Source: Agaricicola taiwanensis
GTDB taxonomy: Bacteria; Pseudomonadota; Alphaproteobacteria; Rhizobiales; Methylopilaceae
Reading direction: 5' to 3'
Assembly (NCBI RefSeq): GCF_014635245.1
Contig: NZ_BMCP01000006.1
Location: 1 to 64,000, forward strand
DNA: 64,000 bases
Position 1 is the first letter of the stretch, and each line of letters opens with the position of its first letter. Under the pieces are notes generated by a model, which ran no database searches, was not told where the DNA came from, and saw only the letters and a list, made by a program, of their open reading frames with translations. A program made the translations under genes and the position numbers. Below, piece after piece: positions 56,206 to 64,000 of this stretch.

Positions 56206-57408
56206 TTACGCGAGCGCCAGGCAGACATCGCGAATGGCCTCGCAGCCCTGCCGCACATCGTCGTTGGATGCCGCGAAGGACACGCGGAAAGTACTTGCGA
56301 TGCCATAGGATGAACCATCGATCAGCGCTACGCCGGCTTGGCTCAGTATATGCTGCACCAGATCAACATCGCTTGAGATCACCTCGCCCGACGGCGTCTT
56401 CTTGCCGATCAGGGCCGAGCAGTCAGGAAAAACATAGAAGGCCCCGTCAGGCACAACGATGCCGAGGCCGGGAACGTCCGAGAGAATGGCAACGGCAAGA
56501 TCACGTCGTTCCTTGAAGACGGCGGTAAAGCGATCCACGCAATCCTGCGGCCCCGTGAGAGCTGCGAGCGCGGCCACCTGACCGATGGTCGAGGCACCGG
56601 ATGTGCTCTGCGATTGCACCACCGCCATGGCCTTGATGAGATCCTTCGGTCCGGCGCCGTAACCGATCCGCCAGCCGGTCATGGCATAGGCCTTGGAGAC
56701 GCCGTTGACGACCAATGTCCGGTCGGCGAGATCAGGAGCCACCTGGAGAAGATGCGGCGCGTTCTGCCCGCCGAAGCTCAGACGGGCATAGATGTCGTCG
56801 GTCATGACCCAGACGTGCGGGTGAGCCCGCAGCACGCCCGCCATCTCCCGCAGCTCCTCCGCGCTGTAGAGCGCGCCCGAGGGATTGCTGGGCGAATTCA
56901 GCATCAGCCATTTGGTCTTGGGCGAGATCGCCCGTTCCAGCACCTCGGCTATCAGCTTATAGGCCTCTGACGAACTGGTGCCGGCAAACACCGGCGTCCC
57001 GCCCGCCAGTTCCACCATATCGGGATAGGATACCCAGTAAGGCGTCGGGACGATCACCTCGTCGCCAGCCTCAAGAGAGGCCGCCAACCCATTGTACAGA
57101 ACCTGCTTGGCGCCGGTGCTGACGATGATCTGGTCGACGGGATAGGACTGGCCGACATCGGCCTGGAGCCGCTGCTGGACGGCCCTGCGCAGCGCCAGCG
57201 TCCCTTGGGAAAGGGGATATTTTGTATCGCCTCGGTCGATGGCCTCCCGGGCGGCCTGACGGATATGATCCGGTGTCGGAAAATCCGGCTCGCCCACGGT
57301 TAGGTCGATGATGCGGCGCCCCTGTTCGCGCAGGTTGGCGACGATGGCGCGCGCGGCGACGCTTGGCGACAGCTTGACCTGACGCAGCTTGGCGGACACG
57401 ACACTCAT
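56206..57408 (-). CDS. Aspartate aminotransferase-family enzyme
   Basis: A 400-aa class I PLP aminotransferase. Typical blocks are VNGVSKAYAMTGWRIGYGAG (PLP lysine), NSPSNPSGALYSAEEL, YWVSYPDMVELAGGTPVF and VVPDGAFYVFPDCSALIGKK. It transfers amino groups between an amino acid and 2-oxoglutarate, probably acting on the imported substrate. It is the first gene of the seven-gene operon; the binding protein follows 31 nt later. The start is at 57408; a longer frame to 57459 is not family-like. Confidence 0.9.
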   Translation of the reverse strand: MSVVSAKLRQVKLSPSVAARAIVANLREQGRRIIDLTVGEPDFPTPDHIRQAAREAIDRGDTKYPLSQGTLALRRAVQQRLQADVGQSYPVDQIIVSTGAKQVLYNGLAASLEAGDEVIVPTPYWVSYPDMVELAGGTPVFAGTSSSEAYKLIAEVLERAISPKTKWLMLNSPSNPSGALYSAEELREMAGVLRAHPHVWVMTDDIYARLSFGGQNAPHLLQVAPDLADRTLVVNGVSKAYAMTGWRIGYGAGPKDLIKAMAVVQSQSTSGASTIGQVAALAALTGPQDCVDRFTAVFKERRDLAVAILSDVPGLGIVVPDGAFYVFPDCSALIGKKTPSGEVISSDVDLVQHILSQAGVALIDGSSYGIASTFRVSFAASNDDVRQGCEAIRDVCLALA

Positions 57409-57778
57409 GCCGCAAGCCCCAGCACGATCTTTTGTCGCGAAGAGCATCCAACCACACATGCCGCATCGTGCGGGACACCAGATGCAGACCAGCCAATGCG
57501 CGAATTATATTGCGATATGTCCTGCACTGTCCCAGCCACCTGTTGATCTAATCTGCAACGCCGAAGGCGAAAACCGTATAAATCCGCCACCATGCCGGCG
57601 TTATGCGCGCGAGATCGCGGAAAGAACCCCACTGGCCTATCGATCTCTTTTTGTTTTCGACACGCCGGACCCATTGGAATTATTTTCAGCAGCGTTTTGA
57701 TTACAGATCAAACGATATATTCGCGCAGGGACTCGCGAAAAAAATTCGCGCGCAAATCACGCCTCGCAAACGCGATCG
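57409..57778. other. Gene-free stretch upstream of the amino-acid operon
   Basis: These 370 nt should contain the promoter of the aminotransferase operon and the tail of the HNH transcript. A short inverted repeat, TTTGAT-5-ATCAAA, lies near 57697. I see no gene. Local AT content is above that of the flanks. Confidence 0.4.
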
Positions 57779-58069
57779 CTATTTTCGCCCGCGTGTCGGC
57801 GCATGAAAATCCGGGTCCTTGCCTGCGATCCACTTCAGGAAGGTCCTGATCTCCGCTTGCTCCCTGACCTCCACGCCCTCGTCCGCCATGCGCGCAAGCT
57901 TCGCATTGGTGAAGCTGGCATGAATGGTGCGGTGGCAGATGGGATGCACCGGCACCACCTCGCGCCCGCCGCGGCTCTTCGGCCGCGGATGATGCCACTC
58001 CACCCGCGCCCCGAGAGGCCGGTGACACAGCCAGCACCTGACAACCTCCTCAGGCGGGAGCTTCGGCAC
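57779..58069 (-). CDS. Small HNH endonuclease-like protein
   Basis: A 96-aa protein with CWLCHRPLGARVEWHHPRPK, SRGGREVVPVHPICHRTIHA and SFTNAKL, which is the HNH zinc-nuclease pattern with two CxxC-type ligands. It starts with GTG two bases after the LysR stop (58072) and is likely cotranscribed with it. Target unknown. Confidence 0.75.
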   Translation of the reverse strand: MPKLPPEEVVRCWLCHRPLGARVEWHHPRPKSRGGREVVPVHPICHRTIHASFTNAKLARMADEGVEVREQAEIRTFLKWIAGKDPDFHAPTRGRK

Positions 58070-58071
58070 CG

Positions 58072-58965
58072 CTAGACCTCCGGCGGCACGCCGCAGAGAC
58101 CGGCAAGCGCGCGGAAGGCGCCGCTGCGATAGCGCTCCTTGTGATGGACGAGTTGGAAGGAACGCCGCGGCAGCTCGAAGTTCGCCACCACCAGCCGTCC
58201 CTGCGCCACCAGCGGCGAGGCGGCAAGGCGTGAGACCACCGCCGCGCAGGGCCCGGAGACGACCGCCGACAGCACCGCCTCATTGGAGGGGAGTTCCAGC
58301 GCGACGTTGAGGCGGGCAGGATTGCCGCCTGCGGCGCGTATCGCGGCCTCGAACTCCGAACGCGTGCCGGAGCCGGGCTCACGCATCACCCAATCGCTGC
58401 CCGCCTCCAGGTCCCGCACCGAAAGGCTGTCGCGCTTGGCCAGCGGGTGGCCGGGAGCAACGACCATATGCAGGGCGTCACTCGCCACCTTGTGCGAGCG
58501 CAGCGCCGGCTCGTCTATGGCGCCCTCGATGAATCCCGCCTCCGCCCGCGCTTCGATCAGCGCCTGCGTCACATCCCTGGTGTTGCCGACCTTGAGGCGG
58601 ATCTCGATGCCGGGATAGGTGGCGCGGAACCGCATGAGCACGGCGGGCAGCCAGTAACTCGCGATGGTCTGGCTCGCATAGATGTCGAGTGAGCCACGTT
58701 GCAGGCCGCCAAGCTCACTCAGCGTCCGTTCCGCCGCCTGCACCCGCGCCAGCGTCGCCCGGGCCTCCTCCAGGAAGACACGCCCTGCCTGCGTCAGCTC
58801 AATCCTTCGGCCGATGCGGTGGAACAGATGGACACGGTAGTAGCCCTCGAGCGACTTGATGGCGGCGCTGACAGCGGAAGGTGTAAGGCCCACCGCAGCC
58901 GCTCCGCGTGTCAGATGCTCCCGCTCGGCCACCGCTACGAAAATGTTCAGCTGTTCGAAGGTCAT
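58072..58965 (-). CDS. LysR-family regulator, YeiE-like
   Basis: A 297-aa regulator with a helix-turn-helix (LTRGAAAVGLTPSAVSAAIK) and substrate-binding domain (GSLDIYASQTIASYWLPAVL, AGFIEGAIDEPALRSHKVAS). It is divergent from the YeiH-type exporter gene 83 nt away, as YeiE is in enterobacteria. The ATG at 58965 is used; an in-frame start upstream at 59040 would run into the exporter promoter. Confidence 0.87.
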   Translation of the reverse strand: MTFEQLNIFVAVAEREHLTRGAAAVGLTPSAVSAAIKSLEGYYRVHLFHRIGRRIELTQAGRVFLEEARATLARVQAAERTLSELGGLQRGSLDIYASQTIASYWLPAVLMRFRATYPGIEIRLKVGNTRDVTQALIEARAEAGFIEGAIDEPALRSHKVASDALHMVVAPGHPLAKRDSLSVRDLEAGSDWVMREPGSGTRSEFEAAIRAAGGNPARLNVALELPSNEAVLSAVVSGPCAAVVSRLAASPLVAQGRLVVANFELPRRSFQLVHHKERYRSGAFRALAGLCGVPPEV

Positions 58966-58973
58966 GTTCAATC

Positions 58974-58990
58974 GTTCGATTTTATCGAAC
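58974..58990. promoter_or_regulatory. Likely LysR operator, perfect palindrome
   Basis: GTTCGAT-TTT-ATCGAAC, a perfect 7-bp inverted repeat with 3-nt spacer, lies 9 nt before the LysR start codon and within the LysR/exporter divergent region. This fits autoregulation and control of the exporter. Confidence 0.55.
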
Positions 58991-59048
58991 GGAATATCAC
59001 ATATTATACGATGTAAATAAACGGGCGGAATGTGTCTCATGTCGACAC

Positions 59049-60086
59049 ATGAATCGTGCAGTCACTCTTCCCTCCCTTGCTCCTGTTCTGCGTCTTGCGC
59101 CCGGTCTCGCGCTGGCCGTGGGCGTCGCCGTGGCGGCACGGGGCCTGGCCACCGTCGAAGCGTGGCTGTTTGGCCAGGCCTGGGTCAGCGATCTGGTCCT
59201 CGCCCTTCTTATCGGCTCGCTCATCCATCTCGCCTATGGCCTGCCCGAACGGCTGAAACCAGGCGCCACCTTCGGCGCCAAGACCCTGCTTGAAATCGCC
59301 ATCGTGTTGCTCGGCGCCACCATGAACCTCGCCGTCATGGGCCAGCAGGAATTTGCCCTCGCGGGCCTCGTGGCGGGGTTCGTGGTTGCCGCCGTGGCGA
59401 TCGGCTATGTCATCGGCCGCGCGCTCGGCCTGGAGCCGCGCCTTGCCGCGCTGGTTGCCTGCGGCAACGCCATCTGCGGCAACTCGGCAATCCTGGCCGC
59501 CGCGCCGGTGATCCGGGCGAAAGCTCATGAGATCGCCGCCGCCCTCGCCTTTACCGCCCTCATCGGCCTCGGCACCGTTCTTGTCCTGCCCCTCATCCGG
59601 GCTCTTATCGGCATGCAGGATATAAGCTACGGCATCTTGGCCGGCCTCACCGTCTATGCCGTACCGCAGGTGCTGGCGGCGGCCTCCGCCGGCGGCGCCG
59701 TCAGCGTCCAGGTCGGCGCCATGGTGAAGCTGATGCGCGTGCTGATGCTCGGTCCCGTCATCATTGCACTGGGGCTTGCCAGCGGCCGCGGCGCACCGGC
59801 CGGCGACCGGCCACGGCTGGTGCCGGCCTTCATCATCGGCTTCGTCGCCCTCGCGGCCCTGCGCGCCTTCGGCCTTATACCGGAAGTGCTGATCACGCCC
59901 ATGGGCGAGGCCTCCGAGGTGCTCTCGCTCGTCGCCATGGCGGCGCTTGGCCTTGTGGTCAACCTGCGCACCGTCGGCCATGCCGGCGGTCGGGTGCTGG
60001 CGGCCGGCGTCCTCTCGCTCACCGCTCTCGCTCTTATGAGCGGACTGGTTCTCTTCGTGCTCGACCATCTCGGCACGATCGGGTAA
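59049..60086 (+). CDS. yeiH: YeiH-type putative sulfate/anion exporter
   Basis: A 345-aa membrane protein of about ten helices. Family blocks are LKPGATFGAKTLLEIAIVLL, ACGNAICGNSAILAAAPVIR, GLTVYAVPQVLAAASAGG and LVAMAALGLVVNLRTVGHAG. Homologues are called putative sulfate exporters, with substrate unproven. The ATG at 59049 is used. A YeiE-like LysR gene divergent to it supports the assignment. Confidence 0.9.
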   Translation: MNRAVTLPSLAPVLRLAPGLALAVGVAVAARGLATVEAWLFGQAWVSDLVLALLIGSLIHLAYGLPERLKPGATFGAKTLLEIAIVLLGATMNLAVMGQQEFALAGLVAGFVVAAVAIGYVIGRALGLEPRLAALVACGNAICGNSAILAAAPVIRAKAHEIAAALAFTALIGLGTVLVLPLIRALIGMQDISYGILAGLTVYAVPQVLAAASAGGAVSVQVGAMVKLMRVLMLGPVIIALGLASGRGAPAGDRPRLVPAFIIGFVALAALRAFGLIPEVLITPMGEASEVLSLVAMAALGLVVNLRTVGHAGGRVLAAGVLSLTALALMSGLVLFVLDHLGTIG

Positions 60087-60126
60087 GAGCAGTCGCAAGC
60101 TCGAAGCGACGTGAAGGACTGCCGCC

Positions 60127-60363
60127 ATGGCCCGCCGAATCAACAAGCACAATGCGATGACCGTGATCAGCGCCACCATCCTGATCGGCACCGAGCTTGT
60201 GGCCGTGGCCGCCGCCGGCGGCTGGGCCGTCGCCAATCTCTTCCAGTTCGGCAGCTATGGCATGTATGCCCTCCAGGCGCTCTTCATGATCCTGGCCTTC
60301 TACGGCATCCACGCGTTCTTCAAATCGGCCACGCGCGCCGAGCCCATTTTCGAGAGCGGCTGA
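60127..60363 (+). CDS. Small two-helix membrane protein
   Basis: A 78-aa hypothetical protein opening MARRINKHNAMTVISATILI with two membrane helices (about 10-32 and 46-66) and a charged end. It begins 40 nt after the exporter gene and could be its small partner. Start codon ATG at 60127. No family recognised. Confidence 0.6.
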   Translation: MARRINKHNAMTVISATILIGTELVAVAAAGGWAVANLFQFGSYGMYALQALFMILAFYGIHAFFKSATRAEPIFESG

Positions 60364-60847
60364 CGGAACGATCTCCGTCATAAAAATTTGGTCCGCTGAG
60401 CCCTTGTAGAGGGGTGCGAAGCAGCGTATATCAGCCTTGCCCAATTTCGCACGTGCCTGTGGTCGTGTGCCGGCTGGACGGAACTCCCGTCCGGGCAAGC
60501 CGGTGACCGGAGTAAAACCGGGGCTAAGCTGACTCTCCGTCGGCGGACGCGACTTAAAGCAACGACGTAGAGGGCTTTTTTGGTCTCTGCCGGCTTTCCA
60601 ACAGCTGGCGACACTAAAGAGGCGACTACATCTTTGCCGGCTCGTGCGGTGCGGGATCTCCCAAACCAAGCGGTGGCATCGACATACGGCAACGACCGTT
60701 ATCGATGCTGTTCGGCGTGAACCACATCGACCCTCCGATGAGGCGGGTCACCGAGTGGCGGTAACGACGCGCGCGTCTCCACATCGCGCAGCGAACGACC
60801 CGGCACCCGACAGGGCTAACGCAGTGGCTTCTCATGGGAGAGACGCT
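60364..60847 (+). promoter_or_regulatory. Long structured leader of ornithine decarboxylase, speF RNA motif candidate
   Basis: 484 nt without a gene before the decarboxylase, rich in GC and in paired segments. The clearest is a two-tier hairpin at 60470-60503: CCGGCT, then GGACGG, a 5-nt loop, CCGTCC, a bulge and AGCCGG. A CCGG-7-CCGG stem follows. Corbino and colleagues (2005) described the speF motif, several hundred nt long, in front of alphaproteobacterial ornithine decarboxylase genes, and the position and size here fit. I have not fitted the covariance model. It would sense the polyamine state and adjust decarboxylase expression. Confidence 0.7.
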
Positions 60848-61978
60848 ATGACCGACCGCATCCGCGATTTCCTCGCAACCCGACGTCCCGATGGCCCCTG
60901 CATGGTCCTCGACCTCGATGTCGTGCGCGACAACTATCTCACCTTCGCCCGCACCCTGCCGGACACCCGCGTGTTCTATGCCGTCAAGGCAAACCCGGCC
61001 CCGGAAGTGCTGAAGCTCTTGGCTGATCTCGGCTCCTCCTTCGACACCGCCTCCGTGGCGGAGATCGAAATGGCGCTCGACGCCGGTGCCGGCCCCGACC
61101 GTATCTCCTTCGGCAACACCATCAAGAAGGAGCGCGACATCGCGCGTGCCTTCGAGATCGGTGTCGACCTCTTCGCTGTCGATTGCGTGGAAGAGGTGGA
61201 GAAGATCGCTCGCGCCGCTCCCGGCTCCAAGGTGTTCTGCCGCGTCCTCTGCGACGGATCGGGCGCCGAATGGCCGCTGTCCAAGAAGTTCGGCTGCGCG
61301 CCTGAGATGGCTATCGACGTGCTCGAGCACGCCCATCGTCTCGGCCTCGTCGCCCATGGCGTCTCCTTTCACGTCGGTTCGCAGCAGCGCGATCCTGAGA
61401 TGTGGGACCGTGCCCTGGAGATGGCAGCCGGCGTGTTCCACGCCTGCGCGGAGCGCGGCATCGGCCTTGGCATGGTCAACCTCGGCGGTGGTTTCCCGAC
61501 GAAGTACCTCAAGGACGTGCCGGCTGTTGAGGCTTACGGTCAGGCGATCTTCGGCTCGCTGCGCCGTCACTTCGGCAACCGTCTGCCCGAGACCATCATC
61601 GAGCCGGGCCGCGGCATGGTCGGCAACGCCGGCATGATCCAGGCCGAGGTGGTGCTGATCTCCAAGAAGGCGGCCGAGGACGAGGTGCGCTGGGTCTACC
61701 TCGACATCGGCAAGTTCGGCGGTCTCGCCGAGACCATGGACGAGGCGATCCGCTATCCGATCCGCACCGAGCACGACCATGATGACAAGGCACCTTGCGT
61801 ACTCGCGGGCCCGACCTGCGACAGCGCCGACGTGCTCTACGAGAAGGACCCCTACTATCTGCCGGTGAGCCTTTCCATCGGCGACAAGGTCCTGATCGAA
61901 GCCACGGGTGCCTATACGACGACCTATTCGGCCGTCGCCTTCAACGGCTTCCCGCCGCTGAAATCCTACGTGATCTGA
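60848..61978 (+). CDS. Ornithine/lysine decarboxylase (fold type III)
   Basis: A 376-aa PLP enzyme of the eukaryote-like ODC family, making putrescine from ornithine. The PLP lysine is in RVFYAVKANPAPEVLKLL (Lys47), the middle has VSFHVGSQQRDPEMWDRAL and VNLGGGFPTKYLK, and the catalytic cysteine is in LAGPTCDSADVLYE (Cys324). Lysine may also be used. It is the first gene of the polyamine locus, followed 12 nt later by the GNAT gene. The start is the ATG at 60848, preceded by GGGAGAG. Confidence 0.93.
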   Translation: MTDRIRDFLATRRPDGPCMVLDLDVVRDNYLTFARTLPDTRVFYAVKANPAPEVLKLLADLGSSFDTASVAEIEMALDAGAGPDRISFGNTIKKERDIARAFEIGVDLFAVDCVEEVEKIARAAPGSKVFCRVLCDGSGAEWPLSKKFGCAPEMAIDVLEHAHRLGLVAHGVSFHVGSQQRDPEMWDRALEMAAGVFHACAERGIGLGMVNLGGGFPTKYLKDVPAVEAYGQAIFGSLRRHFGNRLPETIIEPGRGMVGNAGMIQAEVVLISKKAAEDEVRWVYLDIGKFGGLAETMDEAIRYPIRTEHDHDDKAPCVLAGPTCDSADVLYEKDPYYLPVSLSIGDKVLIEATGAYTTTYSAVAFNGFPPLKSYVI

Positions 61979-61989
61979 CGGAGGGTTCC

Positions 61990-62514
61990 ATGGCTTTCAT
62001 TCGTGACGAGGCTCCGGCTGACGCCGGAGCCCGAGAGCTGCTGCTTGACCGCTGCTTCGGTCCGCGCCGCCGCGCCAAGACCTCCGAGAAGCTGCGCCGC
62101 GGCCGGCTGCCGGCCGAGGGACTTGCCCTCGCCGCGGAGGATCATGACGGCCGCCTTGTCGGCACCCTGCGCCTCTGGCACGTGGATGCCGGCCGTGGCT
62201 GCCCGGCCCTTCTGCTCGGCCCGCTTGCCGTGGCGCCCGATCTTCAGGGCGAAGGCCTCGGCTCGCGCCTGATGCGGGAGGCCCTGCTGCGGGCCAGGGA
62301 GTTCGGCCACCAGGCCGTGCTCCTGGTCGGCGACGCGCCTTACTATGCCCGCTTCGGCTTCCAGCCGGAGCTGACCAAGGGCCTCTGGCTGCCGGGCCCG
62401 GTGGAAGCCGGCCGCTTCCTGGCCCATGAAATCGTGCCCGGCGCGCTTGCCGGCGTACATGGTCTTGTCACAGCAACCGGTCAGAAGATCAAACCGCTCG
62501 CCCGGGCGGCGTAA
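61990..62514 (+). CDS. GNAT family N-acetyltransferase
   Basis: A 174-aa acetyltransferase of the YhbS-like type with LLGPLAVAPDLQGEGLGSRL (acetyl-CoA loop) and YYARFGFQPELTKGLWLPGP. Cotranscribed with the decarboxylase, so a polyamine or related amine may be the acceptor (inference). It starts 11 nt after the decarboxylase stop. Confidence 0.87.
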   Translation: MAFIRDEAPADAGARELLLDRCFGPRRRAKTSEKLRRGRLPAEGLALAAEDHDGRLVGTLRLWHVDAGRGCPALLLGPLAVAPDLQGEGLGSRLMREALLRAREFGHQAVLLVGDAPYYARFGFQPELTKGLWLPGPVEAGRFLAHEIVPGALAGVHGLVTATGQKIKPLARAA

Positions 62515-62538
62515 CCGGCTCAAGAGCTTGACGTTACC

Positions 62539-62575
62539 GCCGCTCGCACCTACCCAAGTGCGAGCGGCTTTTTTT
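62539..62575 (+). terminator. Intrinsic terminator between the GNAT and homospermidine synthase genes
   Basis: A perfect 11-bp stem, GCCGCTCGCAC with GTGCGAGCGGC, an 8-nt loop and a run of seven T. It should end or attenuate the decarboxylase-GNAT transcript, so homospermidine synthase may be made from read-through or a close own promoter. Confidence 0.9.
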
Positions 62576-62606
62576 ATTCATTTTTCAACCGAAGGAGACT
62601 GCCATC

Positions 62607-64000
62607 ATGGCCGAGGGGCCTATCCACGCGAAGATTTCCGGACCCATTGTCATGATCGGCTTCGGCTCGATCGGACGCGGCACGCTGCCACTCATCGAAC
62701 GTCACTTCGACTTCGACAAGAGCCGCATGGTGGTCATCGACCCCAAGGACACCAACCGTGACCTGCTCGACGAGCGTGGCATTCGCTTCATCCAGCAAGC
62801 CGTCACGCGCGAGAACTACCGGGAACTTCTTGGACCCCTCCTGACAGAAGGTGACGGACAGGGCTTCTGCGTGAACCTGTCGGTCGACACCTCCTCGGTC
62901 GACATCATGGCCTTCTGCCGCGAGATCGGCGCGCTCTACGTCGATACGGTGATCGAGCCCTGGCCCGGCTTCTACTTCGACAAGGACGCCGGCCCCGAGA
63001 CACGCACCAATTACGCCCTGCGCGAAACTCTGCTGGCCGAGCGGCGCAAGAATCCCGGCGGCACCACCGCCATCTCCTGCTCCGGCGCCAATCCGGGCAT
63101 GGTCTCCTGGTTCGTGAAGCAGGCCCTTCTGGATGTTGCCAGGGATCTTGGCCTCGACGCCAGTGAGCCCAAGACCCGTAGCGGCTGGGCCGCGCTCATG
63201 CGCAAGGCCGGCGTCAAGGGCATCCATATCGCCGAGCGCGACACCCAGCGCGCCAAGCATCCCAAGCCGCGCGACGTCTTCGTCAACACCTGGTCGGTGG
63301 AAGGCTTCCTGTCCGAAGGCGTACAGCCGGCGGAACTTGGCTGGGGCACTCATGAAAAGTGGATGCCGGAAAACGCCCGCACCCATGCCAACGGAACCGC
63401 TCCGGCCATCTTCCTGCTGCAGCCGGGCGCCGACACCCGCGTGCGCTCCTGGTGTCCCACGCCGGGCCCGCAGTTCGGCTTCCTGGTGACGCACAACGAA
63501 TCCATCACCATCGCCGACTATTTCACGGTGCGGGAAGGCGAGCGGGTGGTTTATCGCCCCACCTGCCACTACGCCTATCACCCGGCCAACAATGCCATTC
63601 TCTCCCTGCATGAGATGTTCGGCCGCGCCGGCCAGCCGCAGGAGGAGCATAAGATCCTCGAGGCCGACGAGATCGCCGACGGCATCGATGAGCTGGGCGT
63701 GCTGCTCTACGGCCATGACAAGAACGCCTATTGGTATGGCTCGCAGCTTTCCATCGAGGAGACGCGCAAGCTGGCGCCCTATCAGAACGCCACCGGTCTC
63801 CAGGTCTCCTCCGCCGTTCTCGCCGGCATGGTCTGGGCGCTGGAGAACCCCAACGAGGGCATCGTGGAAGCCGACGAGATGGACTTCAAGCGCTGCCTTG
63901 AGATCCAGAAGCCCTATCTCGGACCGGTGAAAGGTTATTACACCGACTGGACCCCGCTTGATGGTCGTCCGGGCTTCTTCCCGGAAGACCTCGATGAGAG
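62607..64000 (+). CDS. hss: Homospermidine synthase, 3' end cut by the window
   Basis: At least 464 aa, running off the window without a stop; family members are about 475-480 aa, so only a few residues are missing. It has the NAD-binding segment IVMIGFGSIGRGTLPLIERH, VNLSVDTSSVDIMAFCREIG, YVDTVIEPWPGFYFDKDAGP, ISCSGANPGMVSWFVKQALL, YRPTCHYAYHPANNAILSLH and GYYTDWTPLDGRPGFFPEDL. It combines two putrescine units into homospermidine with NAD+, so it acts on the product of the upstream decarboxylase. The ATG at 62607 follows GAAGGAG. Confidence 0.94.
   Translation, partial: MAEGPIHAKISGPIVMIGFGSIGRGTLPLIERHFDFDKSRMVVIDPKDTNRDLLDERGIRFIQQAVTRENYRELLGPLLTEGDGQGFCVNLSVDTSSVDIMAFCREIGALYVDTVIEPWPGFYFDKDAGPETRTNYALRETLLAERRKNPGGTTAISCSGANPGMVSWFVKQALLDVARDLGLDASEPKTRSGWAALMRKAGVKGIHIAERDTQRAKHPKPRDVFVNTWSVEGFLSEGVQPAELGWGTHEKWMPENARTHANGTAPAIFLLQPGADTRVRSWCPTPGPQFGFLVTHNESITIADYFTVREGERVVYRPTCHYAYHPANNAILSLHEMFGRAGQPQEEHKILEADEIADGIDELGVLLYGHDKNAYWYGSQLSIEETRKLAPYQNATGLQVSSAVLAGMVWALENPNEGIVEADEMDFKRCLEIQKPYLGPVKGYYTDWTPLDGRPGFFPEDLDE

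Overview
The window looks like part of a GC-rich alphaproteobacterial chromosome, most likely Hyphomicrobiales (Rhizobiales). The signs are an ornithine decarboxylase with a long structured leader where the alphaproteobacterial speF RNA motif is expected, homospermidine synthase, a one-piece indolepyruvate:ferredoxin oxidoreductase, DUF1206, sit-type metal transport, a GlxA-like regulator beside a polyamine-type ABC transporter, and a palindromic extragenic repeat of the kind seen in rhizobial genomes. The genus cannot be told from this sequence. I saw no rRNA, tRNA, CRISPR array or complete insertion sequence.

Layout. 0-5 kb: outer-membrane barrel, kdsD, glgX. 5.1-12.4 kb: an AT-richer block with two giant paralogous proteins (about 1,116 and 1,086 aa), each with its own terminator and both preceded by the same roughly 180-nt upstream block. 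12.7-18 kb: motA/motB-type pair, nfeD, a stomatin-like gene, hemH. 17.1-20.6 kb: sitABCD-type Mn/Fe importer. 20.8-26.1 kb: indolepyruvate oxidoreductase and a DUF1007-NicO metal exporter. 26.2-31 kb: DUF1045, phnM, pabC, pabA, pabB. 31.1-34.8 kb: xthA, a small membrane protein, a RibD/DHFR-like reductase and an AT-richer orphan of five internal repeats. 34.8-40.7 kb: GlxA-like regulator divergent from an ABC importer and an atypical proline-racemase-family enzyme. 40.8-44.8 kb: DUF1206, DUF1989, a YqcI/YcgG (GntA-like) protein, an ABC-F ATPase. 45.0-50.4 kb: a decayed DUF1206 copy, then a Vsr / C5-methyltransferase / GHKL ATPase / Rossmann-like protein island. 51.4-57.4 kb: a seven-gene minus-strand operon (aminotransferase, amino-acid ABC importer, LysR, RraA-like). 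57.8-60.4 kb: HNH protein, LysR and a YeiH-type exporter. 60.4-64 kb: polyamine locus, with homospermidine synthase cut off by the window end.

Genes that appear to work together: ornithine decarboxylase makes putrescine and homospermidine synthase uses it. PabA, PabB and PabC make p-aminobenzoate. SitA-D import Mn/Fe. The 45.6-50.4 kb genes look like a restriction-modification-type defence unit. The 51.4-57.4 kb operon looks like uptake and transamination of an amino acid followed by a 2-oxo-acid lyase step.

The best candidates for poorly described biology are the twin giant proteins at 5.1-12.3 kb and the Vsr-Dcm-GHKL-Rossmann island at 45.6-50.4 kb. After these come the five-repeat orphan at 33.3-34.7 kb and the Cys-to-Gly proline-racemase-family enzyme at 39.7 kb.
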